Source: Chitinophaga eiseniae
GTDB lineage: Bacteria > Bacteroidota > Bacteroidia > Chitinophagales > Chitinophagaceae
Direction: 5' to 3'
NCBI RefSeq assembly: GCF_012641265.1
Contig: NZ_JABAHZ010000009.1
Span: 62,001-126,000, forward strand
Length of the DNA stretch: 64,000 bases
Below are positions 9,191 through 19,367 of this stretch, piece by piece (position 1 is the first letter of the stretch; each line of letters starts with the position of its first letter). A model generated the notes under the pieces. That model worked only from the letters and a program-made list of their open reading frames with translations, had not been told where the DNA came from and ran no database searches. A program made the translations under genes and the position numbers.

Positions 9191-12100
9191 TTAGAAAGCA
9201 GCTCTAACACCTAAACTGTAGGAGGAAGAAACCGGGTACACATTGGCATCATAGCCAGATACCGGGTAACCGCCAGCGGTATTGGTACCCACTTCAGGTG
9301 TAAAGCCGTTGTAGCGGGTAAATATGAATGGTCTGTCGGCGGTGGCAAATACCCTCATGGCCACAGGCGATTGTTTGCCCACATTAAAGTTATATCCCAG
9401 CTGGATGTTCTGTACACGCAGGTAAGCACCGCTTTCTACAAAGAAGGAGTTGCTCACTTTAAACCAACCCTGTCCCAGGGCATAAGCAGAAGGATAGGCA
9501 TTGGTTGATCCAGGGCCTGTCCACAGGTTTGATGCAAACTTTTCATCCAGGTTCAGGGAAGTGGAAGCTTTGTAAAGCCGTCCCCTGTTGAGATTGAAGA
9601 TTTTATTGCCAGACACGCCCTGGAATGCCACGCTAAAGTCGAACTTCTTATAGGTAAGCGCTATATTGAAACCATAGGTAACCTTTGGCAAATAGCTGCC
9701 CATGTTGATACGGTCGTTATTATCTAATACTCCATCGCCGTTCTGGTCCTTATATTTTGGGAAACCGGGAACAATTTTCGAGGTAGCTGTCTGGTTATAG
9801 TTCTTTGCAATCGGATCGTTGTTGATTTCATCCTGCGTTTGATATACGCCGGTAAATTCATAACCATAGAAGTAGTTGATCGGTTGTCCTACAACGATAC
9901 GGTTGGGAAATTCTGCGGTCCATTCAGGGAAGCCGCTGGTGGAACTGGGAAGCGTTCCCAAATCGGTCACCTTGTTTTTCAGTGTCGACATATTCGCGCC
10001 AACCTGGTATCCCAGCTCACCGATTTTATCATTCCAGCTCAGTGCCACATCCCAACCACTGTTCACCATACTTGCCCAGTTACCATATACACTCGCATAA
10101 GTGAAAGGAATGGGCTTGTTGAAGGCAGCCTTGGTAGTCTTCCTGTTGAAATAGTCAACGGAGCCTTTTAATCTTCCCTGCAGCAGTTCAAAGTCAACAC
10201 CACCATCCCATTCGGTGACAACTTCCCAGGTGACATCTGTAAAGAACCTGTTCACAGAGTATCCGGGCACATATACGCCATTGGCGCCTGCTGTGCTACC
10301 GAAGACTGCAGATGCACTATTGCCGGTTTTTACGATAGCATAACCAGCATTTGAATTTACCCCGTCATTTCCAAGTTGTCCCCAGCTACCTCTCAGTTTT
10401 AAGAAATCGAAGATTTTCTGGTTCTTCATAAATCCTTCTCTGCTCAATACCCATCCAAGGCCCACTGACGGGAAATATCCCCATTTGGTCTGGTATTTCG
10501 AACTTCCATCTGCGCGGAAGGTGGCTGTAAGCAGGTACTTATTATCATAATCATAGGTACCGCGTGTAAAATAGGAAAGGCCGGCGTTACGGTATCCATC
10601 TTCTCCGTAGTAAGCTGCACTTGGCGTGCCCTGACCCGCGTACCACGCTTCTTCCACATTCGGTACATCATCAGCTTCGGTCCGTGTCTGACGCCACCGC
10701 TCTTCCCTGGTGGATTGTCCCAGTAACAGGCTCCAGTGATGCAACCCTTTGCTGTCCCGATAGGTAAGCAGGTTATCCAATATATAATTGGTGGTTCTTT
10801 CCTGGATAGATTTCAGATGAGATTTGACAGCACCATCAGCACCGGGGCCCAGGTTCCTGGCAGGCAGGTAATTTGTTCCCAGTAGCGAACCATAGATCTC
10901 GCTCAACTGGGACCTGAAAGTGAGTTTATTCTGCCAGAAACTGGCTTCACCATATATGGTGGGTAATATCTGGAAAGCCTTTGACCGGTCATAATTATAA
11001 TAGGCGGAGGCCATCGGGTTTTTATCATCTGATCTTCCAATCACAGAAGCGGCGGTAAATTTCACGGGGAAAGCATTCACGTTGGCGTTGTCATATACCG
11101 GGAACAGCGGAGAAGCTGTATAAGCATCCAGGAAAGCGCCATAATTGGGATTAAACGTAGTAGAATTATTAAAGATGGCAGAGAACCCTACTTTCAGCCA
11201 GCTAAACGCCTTGGCTTCCAGTTGTAACCGGCCATTATATCTTTTAAAGTCGTTCAGGGCATTCAGGATACCATTCTGGTAGGTATAGTTCAGCCCCATG
11301 GAATAAGTTACCTTATCGCTTCCTCCCTGCACATCAATACCATGGTTTGTGATCATTGCACTTTTTCTCAATATCACGTCATACCAATCGGTGCTGGTAG
11401 TGGGATTAAGTCCGTTGCCACCAAATCTTTGAGAAGACAAAAGCACAGTACCGCTATCTGCCGCAGATCCACGTTGCAGCGAATACGAAGTATACTGTTG
11501 TCCATTGGCCATTTTGAGCACATGTGTGGGCTTTTGCACCCCTACATAACCATTATAGGTTACGCGGGTTTTCATATTGGCCTTTCCTTTTTTGGTGGTG
11601 ATCAGCACTACGCCATTGGCAGCACGTACCCCATAGATGGCGGCGCCGGATGCATCCTTCAGGATCGACATGTCGGCAATATCGTTGGGATTCAGAAAAC
11701 TAATGTCCGATACAAACATTCCATCCACCACATATAGTGGGTTTTCATTATTAAACGACCCTACACCCCGGATGCGGACATTCGGAGAACTGCCCGGGGC
11801 GCCACTGGCAACTACCTGTACGCCGGGAACACTTCCCTGGAGCGCCTCCATAGGAGTGGCGGTGGTCCGTTTAAGCATGTTTTCTGTATTAACCGTGGTA
11901 ACCGGCGCCGTGAGGTCGGCCTTCTTCTGTGTACCATAACCTACCACTATTACTTCATCGAGACTGGTCCTGGAAGGCTCCAGCTGAATGTTCAACACCG
12001 TACCAGTAATAGCCACCACCCGGTTGGCAAAACCTATTGCTGATACTACGAGAGAATCTGAACCGGAAGGTATAGAAAGCGTAAATTCCCCGGTTACATT

Positions 12101-12271
12101 GGTGGCAGTCCCTATAGCTGTACCTTTTACACCTATCGAAGCTCCGATGACAGGTTCGTTTTTGTCATCTTTCACTGTACCCTTTACAATTTTGTTTTGA
12201 GCATAGGTGGTAAGATGAACAATAACAGAAAGCACAAGGAGGGTAAAAATTCTGAAGAACTTTTTTTTCAT
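9191..12271 (-). CDS. susC: SusC/RagA family TonB-dependent outer-membrane transporter
   Basis: 1026 residues. Signal peptide (1-24, ending TTYAQ), a carboxypeptidase-D regulatory-like domain (about 29-105), the SusC motif VVGYGTQKKADLT, a TonB plug with VPGVQVVASGAPGS and VRIRGVGSFNNENPLYVVDG, then a 22-strand-type beta-barrel ending in an aromatic residue (RAAF). Unlike the second SusC in this window it has no N-terminal STN signalling domain, which fits control by the divergent LuxR-type regulator rather than by an anti-sigma factor. First gene of the minus-strand operon. Confidence 0.95.
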   Translation of the reverse strand: MKKKFFRIFTLLVLSVIVHLTTYAQNKIVKGTVKDDKNEPVIGASIGVKGTAIGTATNVTGEFTLSIPSGSDSLVVSAIGFANRVVAITGTVLNIQLEPSRTSLDEVIVVGYGTQKKADLTAPVTTVNTENMLKRTTATPMEALQGSVPGVQVVASGAPGSSPNVRIRGVGSFNNENPLYVVDGMFVSDISFLNPNDIADMSILKDASGAAIYGVRAANGVVLITTKKGKANMKTRVTYNGYVGVQKPTHVLKMANGQQYTSYSLQRGSAADSGTVLLSSQRFGGNGLNPTTSTDWYDVILRKSAMITNHGIDVQGGSDKVTYSMGLNYTYQNGILNALNDFKRYNGRLQLEAKAFSWLKVGFSAIFNNSTTFNPNYGAFLDAYTASPLFPVYDNANVNAFPVKFTAASVIGRSDDKNPMASAYYNYDRSKAFQILPTIYGEASFWQNKLTFRSQLSEIYGSLLGTNYLPARNLGPGADGAVKSHLKSIQERTTNYILDNLLTYRDSKGLHHWSLLLGQSTREERWRQTRTEADDVPNVEEAWYAGQGTPSAAYYGEDGYRNAGLSYFTRGTYDYDNKYLLTATFRADGSSKYQTKWGYFPSVGLGWVLSREGFMKNQKIFDFLKLRGSWGQLGNDGVNSNAGYAIVKTGNSASAVFGSTAGANGVYVPGYSVNRFFTDVTWEVVTEWDGGVDFELLQGRLKGSVDYFNRKTTKAAFNKPIPFTYASVYGNWASMVNSGWDVALSWNDKIGELGYQVGANMSTLKNKVTDLGTLPSSTSGFPEWTAEFPNRIVVGQPINYFYGYEFTGVYQTQDEINNDPIAKNYNQTATSKIVPGFPKYKDQNGDGVLDNNDRINMGSYLPKVTYGFNIALTYKKFDFSVAFQGVSGNKIFNLNRGRLYKASTSLNLDEKFASNLWTGPGSTNAYPSAYALGQGWFKVSNSFFVESGAYLRVQNIQLGYNFNVGKQSPVAMRVFATADRPFIFTRYNGFTPEVGTNTAGGYPVSGYDANVYPVSSSYSLGVRAAF

Positions 12272-12322
12272 ACGTGAGATTTAAGTTTTTTGGTCGTTCC
12301 TGATTAGCGAATCGTGGAGCAA

Positions 12323-12330
12323 CAAATGTA
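12323..12330 (-). promoter_or_regulatory. Candidate Bacteroidota -7 box for the SusC operon
   Basis: Read on the minus strand the sequence is TACATTTG, a perfect match to the Bacteroidota TAnnTTTG -7 element. It would place the transcription start about 45 bases before the SusC ATG. No good TTG-type -33 box lies at the usual distance, which is consistent with an activator-dependent promoter. Confidence 0.5.
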
Positions 12331-12414
12331 ACCTCACTGGTAAGAAAATGTTAAAAAACCACCACTTCATTACTACGTCTTATCACGTAATTCCCTATTT
12401 TTATGGCAAAAGAC

Positions 12415-12447
12415 ACTACTACAATACTACTACATCACTACTACTTC
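12415..12447. repeat. Three 11-bp direct repeats ACTACTACnnn, probable operator
   Basis: ACTACTAC occurs at 12415-12422, 12426-12433 and 12437-12444, each followed by three variable bases (AAT, ATC, TTC), giving an exact 11-base period, about one helical turn. A related TACTACG lies near 12371. The array sits in the divergent region, 20 bases before the regulator's ATG and about 85 bases upstream of the candidate SusC -7 box. The phasing suggests cooperative binding on one DNA face, probably by the adjacent LuxR-type regulator. Confidence 0.6.
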
Positions 12448-12466
12448 GTCGTGTGGGGATTGAAAT

Positions 12467-15376
12467 ATGAATAAGACACTGTTTAATATCCTGCTTTTCT
12501 TTGGGCTGTTATCCACTTGCAGCTCTACTGTTTATGCGCAAAATGGATGTGGACTCCCTGCTGTTGTCAACTATACAAAATTTGACTATCACGGGGGCAG
12601 CCAGAACTGGGGCATCGGACAAGATAAACATGGTGTGATGTATTTTGCCAATAACGACGGGCTCTTAAGTTTTGATGGAAGTCATTGGAAACTATACCCA
12701 TTACCTAATAGCACAGTGATTTGGTCGCTCGCGGTTAGTGATGACGGGAAAATTTATGTGGGGGGCCAGGACGAGATCGGGTATTTCGCCCCGGGTTCCA
12801 ATGGCGTACTGACCTATACTTCTTTAAAAGACAATATTCCGGAACAATACAAAAAATTTGCAGACATATGGCATATTGCCATTATGGGCAGCAGGGTATT
12901 TTTCCAGGGAGATGACCGCATCTTTGAGTATAACGGTAAATCGATCCGGGTACATTTTTCCAATGCGCAATGGTTTTTCATGGCCCGCGCCGGCGACCAT
13001 ATATATGCAGTTGATCGTGTGGCGGGGCTACTGCAATTCGATAACAACCAATGGTCACCTGTTCCCGATGGTAAGAAAATTGCCGGGACGCTCACTGCCG
13101 GTATCGTTTCAATGGGCCAGGACAGCGTTTTCATCATCAGCCGGACAAATGGCATCTTTTTATTACACAATGGCTCAATCAATCTGCAACCCAACAATCT
13201 ACCCGGTCATCTTTATATCAATGGCGCCACAAAAGTAAATGACGCCGAATTGATGGTAGCCAGTTCCTCGGGGGGATCCCTGGTGGTAAATACCAGGAAT
13301 AAAACCTGGCAGACTTTCTCCAATGACCAGGGACTTCAGAATAACAATGCCCTGAGCGTTTTCAAGGATGCCAGCGGCAACCTATGGACAGGGTTGAACA
13401 GCGGTATCAGTTATATCAACTACAACTCCGCTATCAGGTATCTCCAGGTGGGTAAAACCAACAACCTGCCAGGTTACTCCACCAGCATATTCAATAACAG
13501 GCTGTATGTGGCTACGTCCAACGGGCTGTATAGCGCCCTGTTGACCGATAATAAAAATATCCACGTCACCCAGGATGATTTTTCCCTGGTAAAAAATACA
13601 GAAAACCGGGAAGCCTGGAATCTTGCCGAGATAAACGGACATTTATTACTAGGCAGCGACAATGGCAGCTATGATATACAGGGAAATGAAGCCAGGCTGC
13701 TCTCCGGAGACGCCGGCAGTTGGTATTTCCTCCCACTCTCCTCCGTTTACCCCGTGCAGGATATTATAGTGGGCACCTATTATGGCTTAAAACGGCTCCG
13801 TTATGAAGGCAGTAATTTCAACGATGAAGGTAAAATAGCAGGAACACCCGACTCCTACCGGTTTATGGCGTTGGACAGCAACGGCGATATCTGGGCCTCC
13901 CATCCCTACCGGGGCATCTATCGCGTGAGTTTGTCACAAGACAAGAGAAAATACACCTTCCATCTATATACCTCCAACGACGGCTTGCCCTCTACCTTAA
14001 ATAACTTTGTTTTCAAAATAAAGAACCAGGTCCTCTTTGCTACCGCAGGAGGGCTTTACGAATTCAATACCTCCACCAATAAATTTTTTTCTTCCAGGTT
14101 TCTTTCCGCCGTTTTTGGCCGGATGAAAATACGGTATCTCACGGAAGATAAAGAAGGTAACATCTGGTTCTGCGGCGAAAAGGGAACAGGTGTGGTGCAT
14201 TTTTCCTCCACCGACACCACCCATTCGCCCAAAGTCACTTACTTCCCTGAATTAGCCGGGCAGCTCCTGCCAAAGTTTGAAAACATCTATGCCTATAACC
14301 CTGAAAATGTGTTTATCGGCTCCGAAAAAGGATTAATTCACCTCAACTATCAAAGATATACATCCGCCAGACAGCCCGTCACCGTTCGCCTGGGCATTGT
14401 AAAGACTACCAGCAAATCCGACAGCACTATTTTTGGCGGTTACCAGGACGCATACCTGGCGGCTTCTGCATCCGGCAGCAACAAGCACCTGCTGGAATTG
14501 CCATCCGCACACAATGCTTTTCATTTTGAATACAGCTCCCCGGTATATGATTTCCAACAAAGCATTACGTATAGTTACCAGCTGGAAGGGTACGATCCTG
14601 ACTGGTCTTCCTGGGATAGTAAAACAGAAAAAGACTACACCAACCTGCCCAATGGGAAATATACCTTTAAAGTAAAAGCGAGGGACTACCAGCATAACGA
14701 ATCCACCGTGGTGGCTTATAGCTTTATCATAAAAGCTCCCTGGTATAAAACCATCTGGGCAATGCTTTGCTATATGGCCATTGCCGCCGGCCTGATACTG
14801 CTGGTACGTAAATATTTAAAGCATAAGCTGCTGCTGCAACAACAAAAATTTGAAGAAGAGCAAAAGAAGCTCAAGTACATTCATCACCTGGAGCTGGAAA
14901 AAAATGAAAAAGAAATCATTAAGCTGCAAAACGAAAAATTGGCGCAAGAAGTACTGCTTAAGAAAAAAGAATTGGCCAATACCAGCATGCACCTGATGGA
15001 AAAAGCAGATACTTTAACCAAAATAAAGGAAAAGGTATCACGCCTCAACACCGACGCCAACCCCGACAATAACATTAAGAGTATCACCGACCTGATCAAG
15101 GATGCGGAAAAGATCAATGCTAACTGGGACGTGTTTGCAGCACATTTTGATGAGTTGAACGACGACTTCCTGAATAAACTGAAAAAACAATATCCCCAAC
15201 TGACCAACTCCGATTTAAAAGTATGCGCTTATATTAAATTAAACCTGTCCACAAAAGAAATTGCGCAATTACTGAATATCACGGTACGGGGCGTAGAGGT
15301 AAGCCGGTACAGAATAAGGAAAAAGATGAACCTGCCCACGGAGCAGTCGTTAAGTACGTTTTTTAACCAGATTTAA
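12467..15376 (+). CDS. Membrane-anchored propeller / triple-tyrosine / LuxR-type HTH regulator
   Basis: 969 residues. Signal peptide (1-25), a periplasmic two-component-regulator propeller region (about 30-630; motifs such as SFDGSHWKLY and NNALSVFKDASGNLWTG), a Y_Y_Y domain (about 685-755; YSYQLEGYDPDWSSW), one transmembrane helix (about 764-783), a charged coiled coil (about 790-850) and a C-terminal LuxR/GerE-like helix-turn-helix (about 910-957; LSTKEIAQLLNITVRGVEV). It has no histidine kinase or receiver domain, so it is a one-component sensor rather than a classical hybrid two-component system. It lies divergently from SusC and probably senses the glycan degradation product and controls the locus. 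Confidence 0.88.
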   Translation: MNKTLFNILLFFGLLSTCSSTVYAQNGCGLPAVVNYTKFDYHGGSQNWGIGQDKHGVMYFANNDGLLSFDGSHWKLYPLPNSTVIWSLAVSDDGKIYVGGQDEIGYFAPGSNGVLTYTSLKDNIPEQYKKFADIWHIAIMGSRVFFQGDDRIFEYNGKSIRVHFSNAQWFFMARAGDHIYAVDRVAGLLQFDNNQWSPVPDGKKIAGTLTAGIVSMGQDSVFIISRTNGIFLLHNGSINLQPNNLPGHLYINGATKVNDAELMVASSSGGSLVVNTRNKTWQTFSNDQGLQNNNALSVFKDASGNLWTGLNSGISYINYNSAIRYLQVGKTNNLPGYSTSIFNNRLYVATSNGLYSALLTDNKNIHVTQDDFSLVKNTENREAWNLAEINGHLLLGSDNGSYDIQGNEARLLSGDAGSWYFLPLSSVYPVQDIIVGTYYGLKRLRYEGSNFNDEGKIAGTPDSYRFMALDSNGDIWASHPYRGIYRVSLSQDKRKYTFHLYTSNDGLPSTLNNFVFKIKNQVLFATAGGLYEFNTSTNKFFSSRFLSAVFGRMKIRYLTEDKEGNIWFCGEKGTGVVHFSSTDTTHSPKVTYFPELAGQLLPKFENIYAYNPENVFIGSEKGLIHLNYQRYTSARQPVTVRLGIVKTTSKSDSTIFGGYQDAYLAASASGSNKHLLELPSAHNAFHFEYSSPVYDFQQSITYSYQLEGYDPDWSSWDSKTEKDYTNLPNGKYTFKVKARDYQHNESTVVAYSFIIKAPWYKTIWAMLCYMAIAAGLILLVRKYLKHKLLLQQQKFEEEQKKLKYIHHLELEKNEKEIIKLQNEKLAQEVLLKKKELANTSMHLMEKADTLTKIKEKVSRLNTDANPDNNIKSITDLIKDAEKINANWDVFAAHFDELNDDFLNKLKKQYPQLTNSDLKVCAYIKLNLSTKEIAQLLNITVRGVEVSRYRIRKKMNLPTEQSLSTFFNQI

Positions 15377-15520
15377 GCTGGGATGCAACGCTTTCTCCAT
15401 TAACCCACCTATTACTCCTTCTGTCAAGAATATTCCAATATGGAAATTTATTTTTTATATCTTGACCGGCTATCCAAGCACTTAGTTATAGTAATAGTAT
15501 CTAAAACACGCAGTAATTCA

Positions 15521-18118
15521 ATGATTAAATTCCCACACACGCTGATTTGTTCTCTTACAGCGCTTAGTTTATTGAAGCCGTTTTCGGGGTATTCTCAGAC
15601 CGCCCCTCCTGAATTAACCATCACCCGTTTTTCTGGTCCTTCCATTACACCCAGCCCTGCCTGCCTGGCGGTAGCGCCTACCGGGGAAGTATATGTAGGG
15701 GTAGACATGATGGGTTCACTGGGAAAAGATCCGGGGAAAGGCCGGATACTTAAGCTGGTGGACACGGACAATGACGGAAAAATGGATCAGCATACCGAAT
15801 TTGCCATGGTAGACAACCCTCGCGGGATCATCGTCATGGGCAACCAGGTATTTGTATTACACACTACCTTTTCCAGCGAAACAGGCAAAGCTACCGGCAT
15901 GGCCCTCGTGGTTTTTGAAGATAAAGATGGCGATGGAAAGGCCGATGGCCCTCCCAAGCCACTGATTGAACATCTGAGCAACACCAAATATATCCAGGAG
16001 CGCGGAACAGACCACGCTACCAATGGTATCCGCATGGGTATTGACGGCTGGATCTATATCGCGGTAGGCGACTTTGGCTTCCATGACGCTACCGACCGTT
16101 CCGGCAAAAAGCTGACCATGCTGGGAGGAGGTATCATAAGGGTACGTCCTGATGGTACCGAAATGGAGGTATTTACCCACGGCACCCGCAATGTATATGA
16201 TGTAGCCATTGACCCGTACATGAATGTGTTTACGAGAGAAAACACCAATGATGGCGGAGGATGGAATGTACGGTTCTCCCACCATATCCAATCCGGCGAA
16301 TTCGGTTACCCGGTATTATTCCAGCATTTTACAGACGAAATATTGCCTGCACTGGCCGACCTCGGCGGCGGCTCCGGTACCGGCGCCCTGTTTATGTCGG
16401 AACCCAACTGGCCGGAGAAATATAACAATGTTCCCATGATGGCCGATTGGGGAAGAAGCATGCTTTACATTCACCGGGTAAAGCCTGATGGCGCTACCTT
16501 TACACAAAAAGAAGAAGACTTTATCGCCCTGCCACAAATCACCGACCTGGATGTGGACGGATCAGGCAGACTTTACCTCTCCGCATGGGATGGCGCCGGT
16601 TATTCCGGTAGCGATAACATCGGCTTCGTGGTACGGGCTGTACCGAATAACTGGACCTATAAAGCATTTCCAGACCTCGCCAAGGCTTCCGTAGAAGAAC
16701 TGGTGAACCTGCTGAAATCACCCAGCGCGGTAGCCCGGTTAAACGCCTCCCAGGAACTGCTCCAACGGGGCGACCAGCAAGGACTGGCAGCTACGCTGAG
16801 GATCGCATCAGATGCACAGCAGCCGTTATATGCCCGCGTAGCCGGTCTCTACACCTACGCCCAAGGCGCTGGCAAAAATGGTATCCCGGCTTTATTGGAG
16901 CTGACCAAAGATCCTTCCGTGAAAGAACACGCATTACGTGCCCTGGCAGATCGTAAAGGCCTCCTGGCCGATGTGCCGGAGCAACCTTTCCTGGATGCGC
17001 TGCAAGATCCGTCGCCCCGTGTTCATGCTGCCGCCATCGTAGGATTAGGCCGTTTAGACCGCATGGAAGCCGCCACCGCTTTGTTGCAAACCAAAGTCCC
17101 TGCTTCGTTCGTGGCGCCTGCTACTGATAAGGAAGGCCCCCACGCCACGCCCAATGCGGCGATCGTGCTGCCACACCTCGCCGTACGTGCTCTTGTAGCG
17201 CTTAATGCAGTAGATGCTACCGTATCAGCCATCAACGGCCCCAATGCCACGCTGGCATTATGGGCATTGCGCTATATACACGATGAAAAGGCAGTGAATG
17301 GCTTGATTGCTGCTTACAAACAGTCGAAAGACGAAAAGCTGAAAAAGCAGATCCTGACGACCCTCGCACGCCTGTACAAAAAAGAGGACACCTATGATGC
17401 ATCCTGGTGGTGGGGAACCCGGCCAGATTCACATGGTCCTTACTACAAAGCGGTACTATGGGAAGGATCACCCGTGATCGAAAAGTTCATGAAGAAAGAA
17501 GCAGCCAATCCGGCCCGCTTGGCACTTTTCAGAGACCTCGACGCACGTCACAGGATGGAGATCGCTGCATTTGCTCCGCTGAAAAAAGCGGAACCTGTTG
17601 CGGCAAAAGAGCCTAAAGTAGACCTGGAGAAAATAAAAAGCAAGAAAGGACAAGTAGGTAAGTCTTCTATTGAAGATGTGCTGCTGGCGGTTAAACAATT
17701 AAAAGGAGATCCTGCCAAGGGCAAAATATTGTTTACCAACCAGGGCTGTGTAGCCTGTCATAGTCTCAGCAGAAGCGAGAAAATGAAAGGACCATTCATG
17801 GGCCAGATCGGCTCTATCATGAACCGCGAACGGATTGCTGAGTCTATCCTGAAACCGAATGCTTCTATTTCTCAGGGTTTTGCCACCTATACTATTACCG
17901 CCAAGGGGAATAAAACCTATGTAGGATTTATTACCGAAGAAACGGCCAATAAAGTAGTGATGAGAGATATTACCGGTGAAGTATATACGGTGAATGCGGC
18001 AGATATCCTGAGCCGTAAGGAAATGAAAACATCCATGATGCCAACGGGTCTCGCTAACGCTTTGTCGTACGAGGAGTTTGCATCGCTGGTGAGCTTCCTG
18101 GAAAAACAAAAGAAATAA
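15521..18118 (+). CDS. Secreted dehydrogenase-like beta-propeller / HEAT / c-type cytochrome protein
   Basis: 865 residues from the ATG giving MIKFPHTLIC..., which yields a signal peptide ending near GYSQ. An N-terminal propeller of the putative membrane-bound dehydrogenase type (about 30-385), HEAT-like helical repeats (about 400-620) and a C-terminal haem-binding domain with CVACH at 743-747, the TIGR02603-like domain first noted in Planctomycetes and Verrucomicrobia. A covalent haem c in the periplasm is expected. Substrate unknown. It could accept electrons from sugar dehydrogenases such as the GMC enzyme of this window, but it is transcribed separately, so that link is speculative. Confidence 0.82.
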   Translation: MIKFPHTLICSLTALSLLKPFSGYSQTAPPELTITRFSGPSITPSPACLAVAPTGEVYVGVDMMGSLGKDPGKGRILKLVDTDNDGKMDQHTEFAMVDNPRGIIVMGNQVFVLHTTFSSETGKATGMALVVFEDKDGDGKADGPPKPLIEHLSNTKYIQERGTDHATNGIRMGIDGWIYIAVGDFGFHDATDRSGKKLTMLGGGIIRVRPDGTEMEVFTHGTRNVYDVAIDPYMNVFTRENTNDGGGWNVRFSHHIQSGEFGYPVLFQHFTDEILPALADLGGGSGTGALFMSEPNWPEKYNNVPMMADWGRSMLYIHRVKPDGATFTQKEEDFIALPQITDLDVDGSGRLYLSAWDGAGYSGSDNIGFVVRAVPNNWTYKAFPDLAKASVEELVNLLKSPSAVARLNASQELLQRGDQQGLAATLRIASDAQQPLYARVAGLYTYAQGAGKNGIPALLELTKDPSVKEHALRALADRKGLLADVPEQPFLDALQDPSPRVHAAAIVGLGRLDRMEAATALLQTKVPASFVAPATDKEGPHATPNAAIVLPHLAVRALVALNAVDATVSAINGPNATLALWALRYIHDEKAVNGLIAAYKQSKDEKLKKQILTTLARLYKKEDTYDASWWWGTRPDSHGPYYKAVLWEGSPVIEKFMKKEAANPARLALFRDLDARHRMEIAAFAPLKKAEPVAAKEPKVDLEKIKSKKGQVGKSSIEDVLLAVKQLKGDPAKGKILFTNQGCVACHSLSRSEKMKGPFMGQIGSIMNRERIAESILKPNASISQGFATYTITAKGNKTYVGFITEETANKVVMRDITGEVYTVNAADILSRKEMKTSMMPTGLANALSYEEFASLVSFLEKQKK

Positions 18119-18155
18119 CGCGGGATATTTTCTTATAGAAAAATTCCAACTAGAT

Positions 18156-18192
18156 AAAAAGACCTTACAATGCTCCATTGTAAGGTCTTTTT
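18156..18192 (+). terminator. Rho-independent terminator after the cytochrome/HEAT gene
   Basis: A perfect 17-bp inverted repeat (arms 18156-18172 and 18176-18192) with a CTC loop and flanking A/T runs, 38 bases after the stop codon. Confidence 0.9.
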
Positions 18193-18272
18193 AGTTGTAA
18201 AACAGATCTGTGATCTGATAATTGGTGGCTGACAGTTGCATATATGTCCCATATCAGCGTATCTTCATTTCT

Positions 18273-19289
18273 ATGAAACCTATATTCCCCGCCACTTATT
18301 CAACCCTTTGCCCCCTCGCATTATCTTCACTCCTCTCAGAAAAATATGAAATAGGCAGGGTTCAATGTAAGCTCCTGGTGCGGGGCGTAGGCGACACTTA
18401 CCTGGTAGCATCATCTCAAAACCGTTTTATATTGCGGGTGTATCGTACTTCCCATCGAAGTTTGCCCCAGATAAGGGAAGAGGTGGCGTTATTACTGGCG
18501 TTGAAAGAAGCCCATGTAGCTGTATCGTATCCCATTTCCGATATTTCCGGGCAGGCTATTCTTAAGCTGGAAGCGGCGGAAGGAGAAAGATATGCTGTGC
18601 TTTTCAGCTATGCTCCAGGTCAGGCTGCCAGGCAATTGAATGAAAACCAGCTCCGCAACCTCGGTCATGAAATGGCCCGCTTTCATAATGTATCTGCTAA
18701 CATCAGGTTGGGAGGGGAAAGATGGGATTTTAACCTGGAAACAACCATTTTTAAGCCTTTAGCCATGCTGAAGTCCGCCTTTGCAGAAGATGCCGAAGGA
18801 TATGCCTGGCTACTGGAAAAGGCTGACGGTATAGCAGAAAAGTTATCACCTGTTCACACAGCAGAATTTTCCAGGGGCTATTGTCATTTTGACTTCCTTC
18901 CCAAAAACTTTCACTTCGAAAATGATGCGGTTACCTTTTTTGACTTTGATTTTATGGGTTATGGCTGGTTGGTGAATGATATAATGACCTTCTGGCAACA
19001 CCTTGCCCTGGATGTATATACGGGAAGAATGACGCAAACAGCCGCTAATGATGCCTATCACATTTTCCTGGATGGATATCGTAAATATCGTTCAATCAGT
19101 AAACAGGAACTGGCGGCGGTACCTTACCTTTCTCCTGGGTTCTGGCTTTTCTATATGGGATTTCATACTACCCATGATCAATTCTATGCTTTTACCCAGC
19201 CTGCACAGGTAAAATCATATGTGGGATTTTTAAGGCATCTTGTAACCACTTACTGGGATAAGGAAGGTGATTTACAGCACTTCGTTTAA
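18273..19289 (+). CDS. Phosphotransferase, aminoglycoside phosphotransferase/homoserine kinase type II-like (APH fold)
   Basis: 338 residues from the ATG giving MKPIFPATYS. N-lobe features include an RFILRVYRTSHRS strand with the ATP-contacting Lys position replaced by Arg. The C-lobe has the Brenner-like motif CHFDFLPKNFHF (catalytic Asp and metal Asn) and the metal-binding FFDFDFMGYGW. This architecture is shared by homoserine kinase ThrB2, choline kinases and antibiotic kinases. The small-molecule substrate cannot be told from sequence. It stands alone, after a strong terminator. Confidence 0.8.
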   Translation: MKPIFPATYSTLCPLALSSLLSEKYEIGRVQCKLLVRGVGDTYLVASSQNRFILRVYRTSHRSLPQIREEVALLLALKEAHVAVSYPISDISGQAILKLEAAEGERYAVLFSYAPGQAARQLNENQLRNLGHEMARFHNVSANIRLGGERWDFNLETTIFKPLAMLKSAFAEDAEGYAWLLEKADGIAEKLSPVHTAEFSRGYCHFDFLPKNFHFENDAVTFFDFDFMGYGWLVNDIMTFWQHLALDVYTGRMTQTAANDAYHIFLDGYRKYRSISKQELAAVPYLSPGFWLFYMGFHTTHDQFYAFTQPAQVKSYVGFLRHLVTTYWDKEGDLQHFV

Positions 19290-19367
19290 ACCTACATCCG
19301 CCCAAAACCGCCCATCTCTCCAATATTTCGTATATTAAATCCATTATTCGGTTACCTAAAGCCAGAG

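Noticed and set aside
12369..12391. Possible inverted repeat TTACTACG...CACGTAA upstream of the regulator
   Set aside because: Only about five of nine positions pair; far weaker than the nearby direct repeats.
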